Shown: one piece after another, positions 27,779 to 36,564 of the stretch
How positions within the stretch are numbered: the stretch's first letter is position 1
Layout: each line of letters starts with the position of its first letter
Assembly (NCBI RefSeq): GCF_000196175.1
Contig: NC_005363.1
Span: 2,480,001 to 2,544,000, forward strand
DNA: 64,000 nt
Source: Bdellovibrio bacteriovorus HD100
GTDB taxonomy: Bacteria > Bdellovibrionota > Bdellovibrionia > Bdellovibrionales > Bdellovibrionaceae
Direction: 5' to 3'
The notes under the pieces: model-generated
What the model saw: the letters and a program-made list of their open reading frames with translations, nothing else
Told to the model about the DNA's origin: nothing
Database searches by the model: none
Translations under genes and position numbers: made by a program

Positions 27779-28624
27779 CTATTCGCACAGAGCCATATTC
27801 TCATTCATAAAACGGCGCTGATTCTGCAAGTCCCCTTCGCTATAGACAAAATCATTCAAGTCACAGCGGTTTTCACTGGCCAGTCGCAAAACCGTGTCCT
27901 TTTCCGGCGGTGTCAGCCCCAGCGACCAGATCATTTTCACCTTCAACCACTGCACCAGATACTGACAACGATAGCCCGGATTCGGCGGCATGTATCCTTC
28001 CGGAGTTTTGTCACTCTTGGAAGCGTTCTCTTTTCCGAAAACAGACAGAAGATGGAATTCATTCCCCAGATAATTGGAGTAAAGACAGCGTTTGGTGCGG
28101 CTCCACTTGTGAGCGCCGCTGATATAGGCATTTTTCAACGGCACAAAGTGATCAATCTGAATATCGCTGGCGCGGGAATACTGGCGATCACCATACGGAT
28201 CCTGCCACTGCCCCGTGGAAACTGTGCAGCCGTTGGAGGCAAAGCCCACAGGCACCTCTGAATCACGCATCAGAACTTTGGCGCGCGTATTGTAGCAGTC
28301 TTCATCACGGTGATCATTCAACCAGCCACCAAAATGTTTGGCGCGGTTGTAGCGCTCCCCGACATTTCCGTATCCGTCGGTGTGATGATCAAAGCGCACC
28401 AGAGAATAAAAACGAGTGCGAAGCTCGGTGAAAAATTCTTCATTTTGCTGCAGCAGGTTTTGAGCCGCGTCCCAAGGACCGGTGAAGTTTTCGGCAGGAG
28501 AGGAAATGGATTCCCTGACTGTGTAATAGTCATCGAAACGGGGGTTGGCGAGATTTTCTTCTGCCAGGGCCTTTGAAGTTCCCGAGGTGGCCACCAACAT
28601 CATCACAAGAAGCGTTTTCTTCAT
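27779..28624 (-). CDS. Secreted HNH-type nuclease (DUF1524-like)
   Basis: 281 residues with a signal peptide (MKKTLLVMMLVATSGTSKALA). The catalytic region is an HNH (beta-beta-alpha metal) motif: IQIDHFVPLKNAY near residue 156, GAHKWS, then NEFHLLSVFGKENASKSDK near 178-196. This matches extracellular nucleases of the DUF1524/GmrSD C-terminal type. An N-terminal part with HFGGWLNDHRDEDCYNTRA and a GCTVSTGQW segment precedes it, as in that family. In a predator this would degrade prey or extracellular DNA. The gene stands alone, divergent from 28741. Confidence 0.82.
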   Translation of the reverse strand: MKKTLLVMMLVATSGTSKALAEENLANPRFDDYYTVRESISSPAENFTGPWDAAQNLLQQNEEFFTELRTRFYSLVRFDHHTDGYGNVGERYNRAKHFGGWLNDHRDEDCYNTRAKVLMRDSEVPVGFASNGCTVSTGQWQDPYGDRQYSRASDIQIDHFVPLKNAYISGAHKWSRTKRCLYSNYLGNEFHLLSVFGKENASKSDKTPEGYMPPNPGYRCQYLVQWLKVKMIWSLGLTPPEKDTVLRLASENRCDLNDFVYSEGDLQNQRRFMNENMALCE

Positions 28625-28740
28625 GAAGTCTCCAAATCCTTTTAGAGCATCGTTGTTTCCTTATTAGAAAAGGATATTAGGGCCTTGGCAAAGAGTTTAT
28701 TTGTTAGACTTCTGTTAACGGCTCCGCTACAAATCCGATT

Positions 28741-29733
28741 ATGTTACGCGTCGGCCGATTCCGTCATCGTCTTCTGGAGGACGAATTCCTGAAAAACACA
28801 AGCCCGCTGGCCCACAAGTGCCTGCAGGTTTTTATGCGTCTGTGGCAGAGCAAATCCTTGTCTGATGCGGAAATCGCGGCAATTTACATTTTGGTGTTCA
28901 GCTTTTTACGCCGCCCCAAAGACTTTCTTGGAGGCCCGCACAACAAACCCCTGGCCCACCTTCCGGCACATTCGCGAATGAGCTGCCAGAGCTTTTACGA
29001 ATTGTTGCAAAAAGAGCTCCCTGAAGACCTGCGTCAGGCAAAGTCCCTGCTCCGCTTTCAGCGCCCCGATGATCTTTTAACCTATTTCTGCTCCCACAGC
29101 TGGCGCTCTATTCCGCTGTCCGTGGCTCAATCCCTGATGGCCTGGGAAAGCGGGCTTTATCCCTTGCGCCTGCTGTCTTATGTGCCCACACCCAAAGAGG
29201 TATTGAGCATGCAGACCGAAGGCCAACGCTGTGTTTCGATGCTTCAGGACCTGACGGAAATGCAGGAATTTGTTGAGGAAGGGCGCGATGTCCTGGGTTT
29301 TATCGTGCATGACTTGATTCACGCGGACCATTTCTTTGCCGACCCGGCCAAAGCCCGTGCGCAAATTGAATTCAGCCGTCATTTGCTGGTGGTCTTTGGC
29401 TTCAGAGAAATTCAGACCATGTTGCAGACAGATCCGGTTTTCAAAAAAGAATTTGAATATCTGATGTCCGATATGAACTCTTTCCCACTGCATCTGCTGA
29501 AAACCTTCAAGGCCGTCCTTTTGGGTTACTTCAAACGGCGGGAGGGCCTGGCCATGACTGCAGCCCTGCCTGAAGCCTCAGAGGCCGAATTCCAGCGTTT
29601 GTTTGAGTCCAGCTTAAAAACCTGGAAACTGCCGGACGAAGCTCACCATGCGGCCCTGCGCCTGAATACGCCCCTATTCCAAGGTCTCGACGACAGTCTT
29701 TTGTTGCACTCAGCCTTACTGCAGTATCAATAA
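28741..29733 (+). CDS. Conserved-looking protein of unknown function
   Basis: 330 residues, mostly helical, with no signal peptide or membrane segment. It contains a His/Asp-rich stretch (IVHDLIHADHFF, about 187-198) that could bind metal, in an HD-like arrangement, but it does not match an HD-domain pattern convincingly. The end is LNTPLFQGLDDSLLLHSALLQYQ. A CRP/FNR regulator gene starts 41 bases downstream on the same strand. I do not recognise it. Confidence 0.6.
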   Translation: MLRVGRFRHRLLEDEFLKNTSPLAHKCLQVFMRLWQSKSLSDAEIAAIYILVFSFLRRPKDFLGGPHNKPLAHLPAHSRMSCQSFYELLQKELPEDLRQAKSLLRFQRPDDLLTYFCSHSWRSIPLSVAQSLMAWESGLYPLRLLSYVPTPKEVLSMQTEGQRCVSMLQDLTEMQEFVEEGRDVLGFIVHDLIHADHFFADPAKARAQIEFSRHLLVVFGFREIQTMLQTDPVFKKEFEYLMSDMNSFPLHLLKTFKAVLLGYFKRREGLAMTAALPEASEAEFQRLFESSLKTWKLPDEAHHAALRLNTPLFQGLDDSLLLHSALLQYQ

Positions 29734-29774
29734 ACTTTCATGACGAAAATGGGTTTTTCTGATAGACTGCCTCT

Positions 29775-30476
29775 ATGTCGATCAAAAAAGAATGCGGCCC
29801 TCAGCCCAACCTTGAATCCTGCAAAACCTGTGGCAACCGCTTGGACAGCATTTTGTGCTCCAATCCGGATGTACTGCTGATGGTTGAAAAAGCCCGTGTT
29901 TCCTGCCGCTTCAAAGCCGGCCAGATCATTTTTTATTCCGGCAATGATCCTTTGGGTATTTTCACCATCCAGTCTGGTCTGGTTAAATTGGAAGTGATCT
30001 CAGCATCCGGCGCGGCTCACACCCTGCGTCTGGTCGGACCGGGCGGCACCCTGGGCTATCGCTCTATGTTTGCCAATGAGCCTTACCACGCTTCGGCTGT
30101 GGCGGTGGAAGACTGCGAACTGTGCTTCGTTCCCAAAGCCGAAATCATGAACATCTTCAAAAGTTATCCTGAACTGGCCATGAAGCTTCTGTCTCATATT
30201 TCCAAGGACCTGCGAATGGCCGAGGAAAAATGGATGGACCAAATGGATAAGGGCGCTTCCGAGCGCATCGCCGAAGCCCTGATCTTCCTGCAAGATCACT
30301 TCGCACATCAGAACTGGACACGCCGGGAAATCGCCCAGTGGGCCGGCACAACTCCAGAAACCGTGATTCGCACCTTGTCTCAGTTTGAAAAAGACGGCCT
30401 GATTGACCAGACAGATGGGCGCAGCATTCGCATTCTTTCCCGCGACCGTCTGAAAGACCGCGCGGAGATTCGCTAA
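29775..30476 (+). CDS. CRP/FNR-family regulator with FNR-like N-terminal cysteines
   Basis: 233 residues. The N-terminus has Cys7, Cys16, Cys19 and Cys28. A further pair (EDCELC) near residue 115 recalls the fourth ligand position of FNR, so an oxygen-sensitive iron-sulfur cluster is plausible. Residues about 40-150 are a cyclic-nucleotide-fold domain (FKAGQIIFYSGN, GIFTIQSGLVKL). The C-terminal helix-turn-helix is TRREIAQWAGTTPETVIRTLSQFEKDGLI, with the Glu-x2-x2-Arg contact pattern that reads TTGAT-type sites. It starts a tandem with the next regulator and the anaerobic nrdGD operon. Confidence 0.85.
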   Translation: MSIKKECGPQPNLESCKTCGNRLDSILCSNPDVLLMVEKARVSCRFKAGQIIFYSGNDPLGIFTIQSGLVKLEVISASGAAHTLRLVGPGGTLGYRSMFANEPYHASAVAVEDCELCFVPKAEIMNIFKSYPELAMKLLSHISKDLRMAEEKWMDQMDKGASERIAEALIFLQDHFAHQNWTRREIAQWAGTTPETVIRTLSQFEKDGLIDQTDGRSIRILSRDRLKDRAEIR

Positions 30477-30486
30477 GGCGGCCTTT

Positions 30487-31131
30487 ATGGAAAAACGCTT
30501 CATCGACAACTGCCCGATCTGCTCCACCCAGGAAGAAGACGTCACTGAACAGATTCTTTCCGTCATTCAGAAAAAAACCTATCCTAAGAACGCCCTGCTG
30601 TTTGAACAGGAGGACGAATCCAAAGGTTTGTTCCTGATCACCAAGGGCACTGTGAAAATCTCAAAGATCTCTCCGAATGGGAAAGAGATCGTGCTGGGTC
30701 TTCTGGGCGCCGGAAAAACTTTTGGTGAAGGCAGTCTATTGGGACAGGATCGCCAGGCTGACACCGCAGCGACCACCGAACCCACAGAAGTGTTCTATCT
30801 GCCAAAAAAAGAACTGCAAAACATTCTGCAGAAAAACCCTCTGCTCTATCAATCTGTGGTGGCCTCTTTGGTGCGCTGGATGGCAAACCTCAACAACGTC
30901 ATTGAAAACATCAACACACCTTCTGCAAAAGAGCGTGTGTGGTCCTATCTGTGCCGCCTGCAAAGCGAGCAAAACAAACCACTGCTGCAGCTGAGTGGAA
31001 AAAAACACGAAGTCGCGCTGATGCTGGGTCTCAGACCCGAAACCTTTTCGCGCGCACTGGCTGAACTCGAAAACGAAGGCCAGATCAAAATGAATCACAA
31101 ACAAATTCAGATTCTGCAAAGTCCCAAATAA
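30487..31131 (+). CDS. CRP/FNR-family regulator
   Basis: 214 residues, 10 bases after the previous regulator, probably the same transcript. The N-terminus has only one Cys pair (NCPICS, Cys9 and Cys12). The sensor domain shows KNALLFEQEDESKGLFLITKG and LGAGKTFGEGSLLG. The helix-turn-helix is HEVALMLGLRPETFSRALAELENEG; the recognition helix keeps ETxSR, close to CRP/DNR types. The lack of a full cysteine set suggests a signal other than an iron-sulfur cluster. It is a candidate regulator of nrdGD or the nitrogen-oxide genes. Confidence 0.85.
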   Translation: MEKRFIDNCPICSTQEEDVTEQILSVIQKKTYPKNALLFEQEDESKGLFLITKGTVKISKISPNGKEIVLGLLGAGKTFGEGSLLGQDRQADTAATTEPTEVFYLPKKELQNILQKNPLLYQSVVASLVRWMANLNNVIENINTPSAKERVWSYLCRLQSEQNKPLLQLSGKKHEVALMLGLRPETFSRALAELENEGQIKMNHKQIQILQSPK

Positions 31132-31201
31132 TCCCCGTTGATTCTCTGGACCCTACAATTCAGCTCTCTTCTTTTGATTTTTTTTAAAAATCTTTTGTGA
31201 T

Positions 31202-31215
31202 GTGATCTCGATCAT
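31202..31215. promoter_or_regulatory. FNR/DNR-type box upstream of nrdG
   Basis: GTGATCTCGATCAT fits TTGAT-N4-ATCAA at the eight core bases. It is centred about 75 bases before the nrdG start. Confidence 0.65.
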
Positions 31216-31283
31216 GCTTTCGCCACTATAGGGGTGTCACCGGGTTTTGCGCCGCTATCCTATATCTAGTGGTGGAGACCAGC

Positions 31284-31751
31284 ATGAACATCTATAAGCA
31301 CGACATCGTCTTCCAGGAAGTCCCAAATCATATCTCATTGGCGTTTTATGTTTGTGGCTGCCCGTTGAAATGTCCGGGGTGTCATTCTCCGGAACTTTGG
31401 ACCGAAAAGACCGGCACTCCCCTGACGCCGATCATGTTTCTTGAACTGGTGCGACGCTACCGCCAGCGAATCTCCTGCGTCCTCTTCCTGGGTGGAGAAT
31501 GGCGCCAGGACGAACTCCTTGAATTTTTAAAACTCGCGCATCAGGAAGATCTCCTCACCGCTCTTTATACGGGGCTGGATCACATCCCGCATGAACTGCA
31601 ACAACACCTCGACTTTTTAAAAACCGGCCCGTGGATCACTGCCCGCGGAGGCCTGTGGTCGCCCACCACCAATCAGATCTTCAGGGATCTGCGTAGCGGT
31701 GAAACTTTAAATCATCTTTTTCAACACAACACAAAGGAGCCCTCCCTATGA
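31284..31751 (+). CDS. nrdG: Anaerobic ribonucleotide reductase activating protein
   Basis: 155 residues from the ATG at 31284, chosen because GGTGGAG lies 6 bases upstream; a GTG at 31269 is less likely. It is a radical-SAM activase: CGCPLKCPGCH provides the Cys-x3-Cys-x2-Cys ligands of the 4Fe-4S cluster. It generates the glycyl radical on NrdD under anoxia. The stop overlaps the nrdD start by 4 bases. The short length is normal for NrdG. Confidence 0.92.
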   Translation: MNIYKHDIVFQEVPNHISLAFYVCGCPLKCPGCHSPELWTEKTGTPLTPIMFLELVRRYRQRISCVLFLGGEWRQDELLEFLKLAHQEDLLTALYTGLDHIPHELQQHLDFLKTGPWITARGGLWSPTTNQIFRDLRSGETLNHLFQHNTKEPSL

Positions 31752-33646
31752 TCCGTCTCACAGAAGAGCAGATACAGAAAAAAATCGAATTTGTTCAGCA
31801 ATACAAAGCCGCCAGCAATGCCGCTGAAGGCTCCAAGCTGGATGCCAACGCCAACGTCACTCTGAAAAACATCGCCACACTGGAGGCCGAGATCAACAAG
31901 GACATCAACATCCAGATCAACCGCAGTCTGGTCGCCGGAAAGATCGCCGATCTCTTTGGTCCGGATCTGGCAAAAGAATATGTGCGCCAAATTGAAAGTC
32001 ATGAAATTTATGTGCATGATGAAACATCTTTAAAGCCCTACTGCGCTTCGATCTCCATGTACCCCCTGCTGTTGCAGGGACTTAAAGATCTGGGTGGCGA
32101 ATCCAAAGCTCCGCAGCACCTGGAAAGTTTCTGCGGCTGTTTTGTGAATCTGGTTTTTGCCGTGTCAGCGCAGTTTGCCGGCGCCGTGGCCACCGTCGAA
32201 TGGCTGATGTATTTTGACCACTTTGCACGTCTGGATTATGGCGACGATTACCTGAAAACGCATCGACGCATTATCAACAATCACCTGCAGCACGTGGTTT
32301 ATGCCCTCAATCAGCCCGCCGCGGCCAGAGGCTATCAGTCAGTGTTCTGGAACATCTCGGCCTATGATGAATACTATTTCAAATCCCTGTTCGGCGATTT
32401 TGTTTTCCCGGACGGCGATCTTCCCCGCTGGGACAGCGTCAAGAAACTGCAATCTCATTTCATGAGCTGGTTCAATGACGAACGCAAGAAGGCGATTCTG
32501 ACTTTCCCGGTGGTCACAGCCGCCATGCTTGTTGATGACAAGGGCCCGCGGGACCTGGATTTTGCCACGATGTGCGCCGACGAACTGAGCCGCGGCAACA
32601 GCTTCTTTATGTACATGAGCGATTCCGCCGACAGTCTGGCCAGCTGCTGCCGTCTGCGCAATGAAATCTCGGACAATACGTTCAGCTATTCTCTGGGGGC
32701 CGGGGGCGTCGCGACGGGATCCATTAATGTGATCACCATCAACATGAACCGCCTGGTGCAAAAAAATCTGGATCTGGCCGAGATGGTGGACAAAGTGCAA
32801 AAGTATCAGGTCGCTTATCGCCAGCTGATGCAGGAATATTTCGAGGCCGGCTTGTTAAGTGCCTATTCCGCAGGCTTTATCACCCTGACAAAACAGTTCC
32901 TGACCATCGGGATCAACGGCATGGTGGAAGCGGCCGAGTTTTCCGGCCTAAGCGTGGAAAACAGCGCAGCCTACAAGGACTTCGTGCGGGAAAAACTGAA
33001 AGTCATCTATGATGCCAACCGCAAAGCGCGGGAAAAATACGGTTTCATGTTCAACACCGAATTTGTTCCGGCGGAAAATCTTGGGGTGAAAAATGCCCAG
33101 TGGGATCGCAAAGACGGATTGTTCGTACCAAGGGACTGCTACAATTCCTATTTCTATGTGGTGGAAAACGACGGCGTCAATCCGCTGGACAAAATGGATC
33201 TGCACGGCAAGGAAATGATGCAATATCTGGATGGCGGCTCCGCCCTGCACTTGAATCTGGAGGAAAGACTGACTTCCGACGGATTCCTGAAACTGATCCG
33301 TGCGGCGGCTTTGTCAGGCTGTAATTACTGGTGTGTGAACATTAAGATCACGATCTGCAACGTTTGTGAACACATCGACAAAAGAACTCTGTACAAATGC
33401 AGCGAGTGCGGCAGTCAGGACATTGACCACGCCACCCGGGTCATAGGCTATCTGAAGCGGGTCTCAGCCTTCAGTAAGTCCCGCCAGATCGAAGCGGCGA
33501 AAAGGTTCTATCACCCTACGCCTTCACCCGTATCATCTTTGGCAGGAACAACCAGCCCCAGACGATCAAACCCAGAATCCAGGTATACGCCGCATAGACC
33601 AGATGGGACTGATAGATGTGCGGAGCAAATCCCGCTGACAACCTAG
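31748..33646 (+). CDS. nrdD: Anaerobic ribonucleoside-triphosphate reductase with abnormal C-terminal tail
   Basis: 632 residues. Class III ribonucleotide reductase with the finger-loop and substrate regions CGCFVNLVFAVSAQFAGA, SFFMYMSDSADSLASCCRL and GAGGVATGSINVITINMNR. It has a C-terminal zinc site (CNVC and CSEC) and the glycyl-radical motif RVIGYL. It makes deoxynucleotides without oxygen. The family normally ends soon after AAKRFYH. Here the frame runs about 43 more residues (33515-33643) through DNA that is antisense to the end of nnrS, with Pro/Ser/Arg-rich, unstructured sequence. This suggests loss of the native stop by a small indel or deletion; the catalytic parts are intact. Confidence 0.92.
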   Translation: MIRLTEEQIQKKIEFVQQYKAASNAAEGSKLDANANVTLKNIATLEAEINKDINIQINRSLVAGKIADLFGPDLAKEYVRQIESHEIYVHDETSLKPYCASISMYPLLLQGLKDLGGESKAPQHLESFCGCFVNLVFAVSAQFAGAVATVEWLMYFDHFARLDYGDDYLKTHRRIINNHLQHVVYALNQPAAARGYQSVFWNISAYDEYYFKSLFGDFVFPDGDLPRWDSVKKLQSHFMSWFNDERKKAILTFPVVTAAMLVDDKGPRDLDFATMCADELSRGNSFFMYMSDSADSLASCCRLRNEISDNTFSYSLGAGGVATGSINVITINMNRLVQKNLDLAEMVDKVQKYQVAYRQLMQEYFEAGLLSAYSAGFITLTKQFLTIGINGMVEAAEFSGLSVENSAAYKDFVREKLKVIYDANRKAREKYGFMFNTEFVPAENLGVKNAQWDRKDGLFVPRDCYNSYFYVVENDGVNPLDKMDLHGKEMMQYLDGGSALHLNLEERLTSDGFLKLIRAAALSGCNYWCVNIKITICNVCEHIDKRTLYKCSECGSQDIDHATRVIGYLKRVSAFSKSRQIEAAKRFYHPTPSPVSSLAGTTSPRRSNPESRYTPHRPDGTDRCAEQIPLTT

Positions 33647-34649
33647 TCAGTCCGGCAAATCCCATCAGAAGGGCTCCAAGGAACAACCCCTTGGAGTTCT
33701 TCTCCCAGATCATGTCATGCTTTCCGTGGGACAAAGTCACACGCGTCGCAATCATGAAAGTCATCAACCCCAATCCCGAGACCAGAATCACATGCAGCAG
33801 ATGCACGCGAAAATCCAAAAAGGCCACAGTGCCCCACTGTCCCAGCAGCAGCATCCACGCTGAACCCCACAGCCACCAGCTTTGGAAGGCACGACGCTGC
33901 GGCAGGTGGTGCAGCTTCCAGAATTTAAACACGATAAAGCTCATCACCAGGGCGCGCAGAATCTGACCGGACAGCGGCTGCACCAGGACTTCAAGCACAA
34001 AACTTCCCAGGAAAGCCACGGCCAGAGCCGAATACAATTTGATCTGCGGAGTGTACTTGGAAGACTCGGTTGGCAGCGGAGCCCAGCCCAGCAGGGCCGG
34101 AATCAAACGGCTTCCCACACCCATTACCAGACACAGTACATACGCCTGCAGGAAGAACGTGCGCGCCAGTTGATACAACTCACTGGGCACATTCACAAAC
34201 TGCCCCAGCAGCAAAGTAAGGCTGCCCACCAACCCGGCTCCAAGGCCGACACCGACAAACAGAAATGAATCCGGCGGATTGTTTTTACGATTCAAAAACC
34301 GACGGGCCATATAAGTAATCAGGAAAACAAATAACGCTGTGACGGTGAAATAAAAGAAAGTTTTGCTGCCTGGAATCAGGCTTGCGAACAATAGACCAAT
34401 CAACACCAGCGACGCCCGCTGCTCATTTTTAGTGGGACCAAAGCTTGCGGTGAATTTCGGGGCCGCGGTCATTAAAAAGCCCGCGACAAAACACAGAAAG
34501 AAGCCACCCGACATGATTTCAGGATGATGCAGTCCCGGATAGGTCACCAGATTCCACGGAAACAGAATCCACAGCAACACACCCCACACAGCCATCACCC
34601 AGCCCGCTGGGAAGAAGTATCGGTATGCATCCATTGAAGTCGTATTCAT
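33516..34649 (-). CDS. nnrS: NnrS-family haem-copper membrane protein
   Basis: 377 residues with about 12 membrane helices. It fits NnrS: the N-terminal FFPAGWVMAVWGVLLW, HPEIMSGGFFLCFVAGFLMTA, GVGSRLIPALLGW, HLLHVILVSGLGLMTFMIATRVTLSHGKH and the closing HLVYAAYTWILGLIVWGW, with many conserved His for haem and copper. NnrS proteins protect against nitrosative stress and accompany nitrite and nitric oxide reductases. An FNR/DNR-type box lies 65 bases upstream. The 3' end overlaps the nrdD tail by 131 bases in convergent orientation; the NnrS side looks like the genuine coding strand there. Confidence 0.9.
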   Translation of the reverse strand: MNTTSMDAYRYFFPAGWVMAVWGVLLWILFPWNLVTYPGLHHPEIMSGGFFLCFVAGFLMTAAPKFTASFGPTKNEQRASLVLIGLLFASLIPGSKTFFYFTVTALFVFLITYMARRFLNRKNNPPDSFLFVGVGLGAGLVGSLTLLLGQFVNVPSELYQLARTFFLQAYVLCLVMGVGSRLIPALLGWAPLPTESSKYTPQIKLYSALAVAFLGSFVLEVLVQPLSGQILRALVMSFIVFKFWKLHHLPQRRAFQSWWLWGSAWMLLLGQWGTVAFLDFRVHLLHVILVSGLGLMTFMIATRVTLSHGKHDMIWEKNSKGLFLGALLMGFAGLTRLSAGFAPHIYQSHLVYAAYTWILGLIVWGWLFLPKMIRVKA

Positions 34650-34713
34650 ATTAGCCTCGCTCCACCCTCTTGAGGGGTTGATTCGACACTAACACTCTTT
34701 CCCGGCTCGAAAC

Positions 34714-34727
34714 ATGATCGGGATCAA
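34714..34727. promoter_or_regulatory. FNR/DNR-type box upstream of nnrS
   Basis: ATGATCGGGATCAA differs from TTGAT-N4-ATCAA at one base. It lies between the small gene at 34735 and the nnrS start. Confidence 0.75.
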
Positions 34728-34734
34728 TAATGCA

Positions 34735-34872
34735 CTAGCCCCCGGCCAGCCATAAGCCTATCAGGGAGGCGCCACAGATCACCATGGAACCACCCACGAT
34801 GCCCACGCTGGCACCGACAACCATTAAGCTTCCAACAACACCGCCCACGAAAATATTCTTTGCCAATTCCAT
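34735..34872 (-). CDS. Small glycine-rich membrane protein, 45 residues
   Basis: ATG at 34872 with GGAG about 9 bases upstream; the frame ends with TAG at 34735. The protein is MELAKNIFVGGVVGSLMV continuing as VGASVGIVGG, then SMVICGASLIGLWLAGG. It is one or two Gly/Val/Ile-rich membrane segments with GxxxG-like spacing, suited to helix packing. It sits between a chemoreceptor gene and nnrS in the nitrogen-oxide island and right after another tiny membrane-protein frame. It is too short for ordinary gene callers. Function unknown. Confidence 0.6.
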   Translation of the reverse strand: MELAKNIFVGGVVGSLMVVGASVGIVGGSMVICGASLIGLWLAGG

Positions 34873-34875
34873 TTT

Positions 34876-34956
34876 TTATTCTCCGATGAATAATCCGAGA
34901 ATAATGGCGGCCAGCGTGGCAAAAACATGACCGAAATCAAGAGCCGCCGGTTTCAC
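34876..34956 (-). CDS. Possible 26-residue membrane peptide
   Basis: A GTG at 34956 opens a frame ending in TAA at 34876, giving MKPAALDFGHVFATLAAI followed by ILGLFIGE: one membrane helix containing a His and ending in an acidic residue. It lies 30 bases after the chemoreceptor stop and 3 bases before the 45-residue gene, so all three could be one transcript. The start has only a weak RBS. The clear helix character argues for a real product. Confidence 0.42.
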   Translation of the reverse strand: MKPAALDFGHVFATLAAIILGLFIGE

Positions 34957-34986
34957 CCGGGAAATCAGCAGCCCTGCTGATGGGGA

Positions 34987-36435
34987 TCATGCCCCCAGAA
35001 CCATCGTGTTAAGATCCACGGTCAGCTGCTGGGTTACGCCGGCAAGCCCCCCGATCTCTCCACTGCTGGCGGCGACTTCTTCCGCGGACGCGGCATTGGA
35101 CTGCGATGCCTGATCCAGCTGATTCATGGCTTTGCCAATCTGTGCGATCCCGGCACTTTGTTCGACAGAGGCCGCGGCAATTTCATTGTTCAAATCCGCG
35201 ACCTTCTTGACTGATTCAACGATGTTTTTCAAAACCACACCGCTGTTGTCAGCAACAACACTGCCTTGTTCAACCTGTTCCACCGAGGCTTTGATCAGCA
35301 CGGTGATGTCCTTGGCGGCCACCGCACTTCTCTGCGCCAGCGAGCGCACGGCCTCTGCCACCACGGCAAAACCCTTGCCCTGCTCCCCGGCGCGCGCAGC
35401 CTCCACGGCAGCGTTCAAGGCCAGCAAGTTTGTCTGAAAGGCGATGTCATCAATGACCGAAATGATCTCTTCAATCTTCTTGGATGACTTGCTGATTTCA
35501 CTCATGGATTCAATCAGGCCCCGGATCTCGCGCTCCCCGGCCTCGGCGGATTCACGCGAGCTTGCCGACATGGCCGCGGCCTGTCTTGCATTGTCAGCAT
35601 TGACCTGCACCATGGACGTCAACTCCTCCAACGAAGCCACCGTCTCCTCCAAAGAGGCAGCCGCTTCCGTCGAGGACTGCGACAGCGTGATGCCCGCTTC
35701 ACTGAGCTGGGACACAGAGGAAGTCACATCCCCGCTGGCTGAAGACAGACGGTCGGCAATCAAAGAAATGCCCCTGGCAATACGGTTTGAAATCAAAAGA
35801 ATAATTGAGATGATCACGATGCTTGCCGTGGTGTTGATGATCCCGGTCCACAGGTACACGGATTTCTGCAGGCTCTCGGACTCAAGCCCCTCCTGACGCG
35901 CCCGTTCCTCATAGGTCCTGGCAATGGTCTGGTTGTTTTTACCAATCAAAGTGCCCAGCTGCCAGACCTCACCCAAAAGAAGGGCGCGCGCCTCGGTCAG
36001 TTCCTCGGGTTTGCCACTTTCCACCAACGCGATGGCTTTTTCAAGAAGCCCCAGATAGTGATCTTTGTTCTGTTCAATAAACTGACGACTCTCTTTTTCC
36101 TGTTCAGAATGAATCGGATTCTTTTGGTAAATTTCAAAGTTCGTGCGCCAGTCACGGATCGCTTCCCGGGCAATTTCCAAGCGCTCTTTCTTCAGTTCGG
36201 GATTGTCGGTGGAACTCAATGCCACAAAGATGCTGTAGCCGTATCTGTTCCGGGCAATTATCAGACGATCCAAGGCCGTGGTGCTGGGAATGATCTGATC
36301 ATGGGCCGAATCAAGCAGACTTCCGACGCGACTGATGCCATCAAAGGACACCCACGAAGCGACTGAAAAACCCACAACCGGCAAAAGCGCCACCGCCAAC
36401 AACCTGCCCCGAATACCCTTGAACCACGCCTTCAT
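34987..36435 (-). CDS. Methyl-accepting chemotaxis protein
   Basis: 482 residues from the ATG at 36435, chosen for the strong GGAGGAAG just upstream. A membrane helix (about 10-28) is followed by a helical-bundle periplasmic sensor of about 165 residues ([45 protein letters not shown]), a second helix near 200, and the cytosolic signalling coil with the conserved hairpin tip [23 protein letters not shown] and [15 protein letters not shown]. It is placed between norD and nnrS, so it may steer cells relative to nitrogen oxides or a linked redox signal. No CheR-docking pentapeptide is present. Confidence 0.9.
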   Translation of the reverse strand: MKAWFKGIRGRLLAVALLPVVGFSVASWVSFDGISRVGSLLDSAHDQIIPSTTALDRLIIARNRYGYSIFVALSSTDNPELKKERLEIAREAIRDWRTNFEIYQKNPIHSEQEKESRQFIEQNKDHYLGLLEKAIALVESGKPEELTEARALLLGEVWQLGTLIGKNNQTIARTYEERARQEGLESESLQKSVYLWTGIINTTASIVIISIILLISNRIARGISLIADRLSSASGDVTSSVSQLSEAGITLSQSSTEAAASLEETVASLEELTSMVQVNADNARQAAAMSASSRESAEAGEREIRGLIESMSEISKSSKKIEEIISVIDDIAFQTNLLALNAAVEAARAGEQGKGFAVVAEAVRSLAQRSAVAAKDITVLIKASVEQVEQGSVVADNSGVVLKNIVESVKKVADLNNEIAAASVEQSAGIAQIGKAMNQLDQASQSNAASAEEVAASSGEIGGLAGVTQQLTVDLNTMVLGA

Positions 36436-36564
36436 CTCTTCCTCCGTTTTTAGTGCGTGCAATAAGTCGGTCCGATTTATGGGTAGCTTTACGTTTTTCT
36501 GATCTACCCCGGGGGATGAAAAAAACAACTCGACCACACGGATGTTACAGCACCATGGGGCAGG

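Noticed and set aside
36494-36530. Imperfect inverted repeat after norD as a firm terminator
   Set aside because: The CCCCGGGG core leaves almost no loop and pairing is poor, so it is only mentioned under norD.
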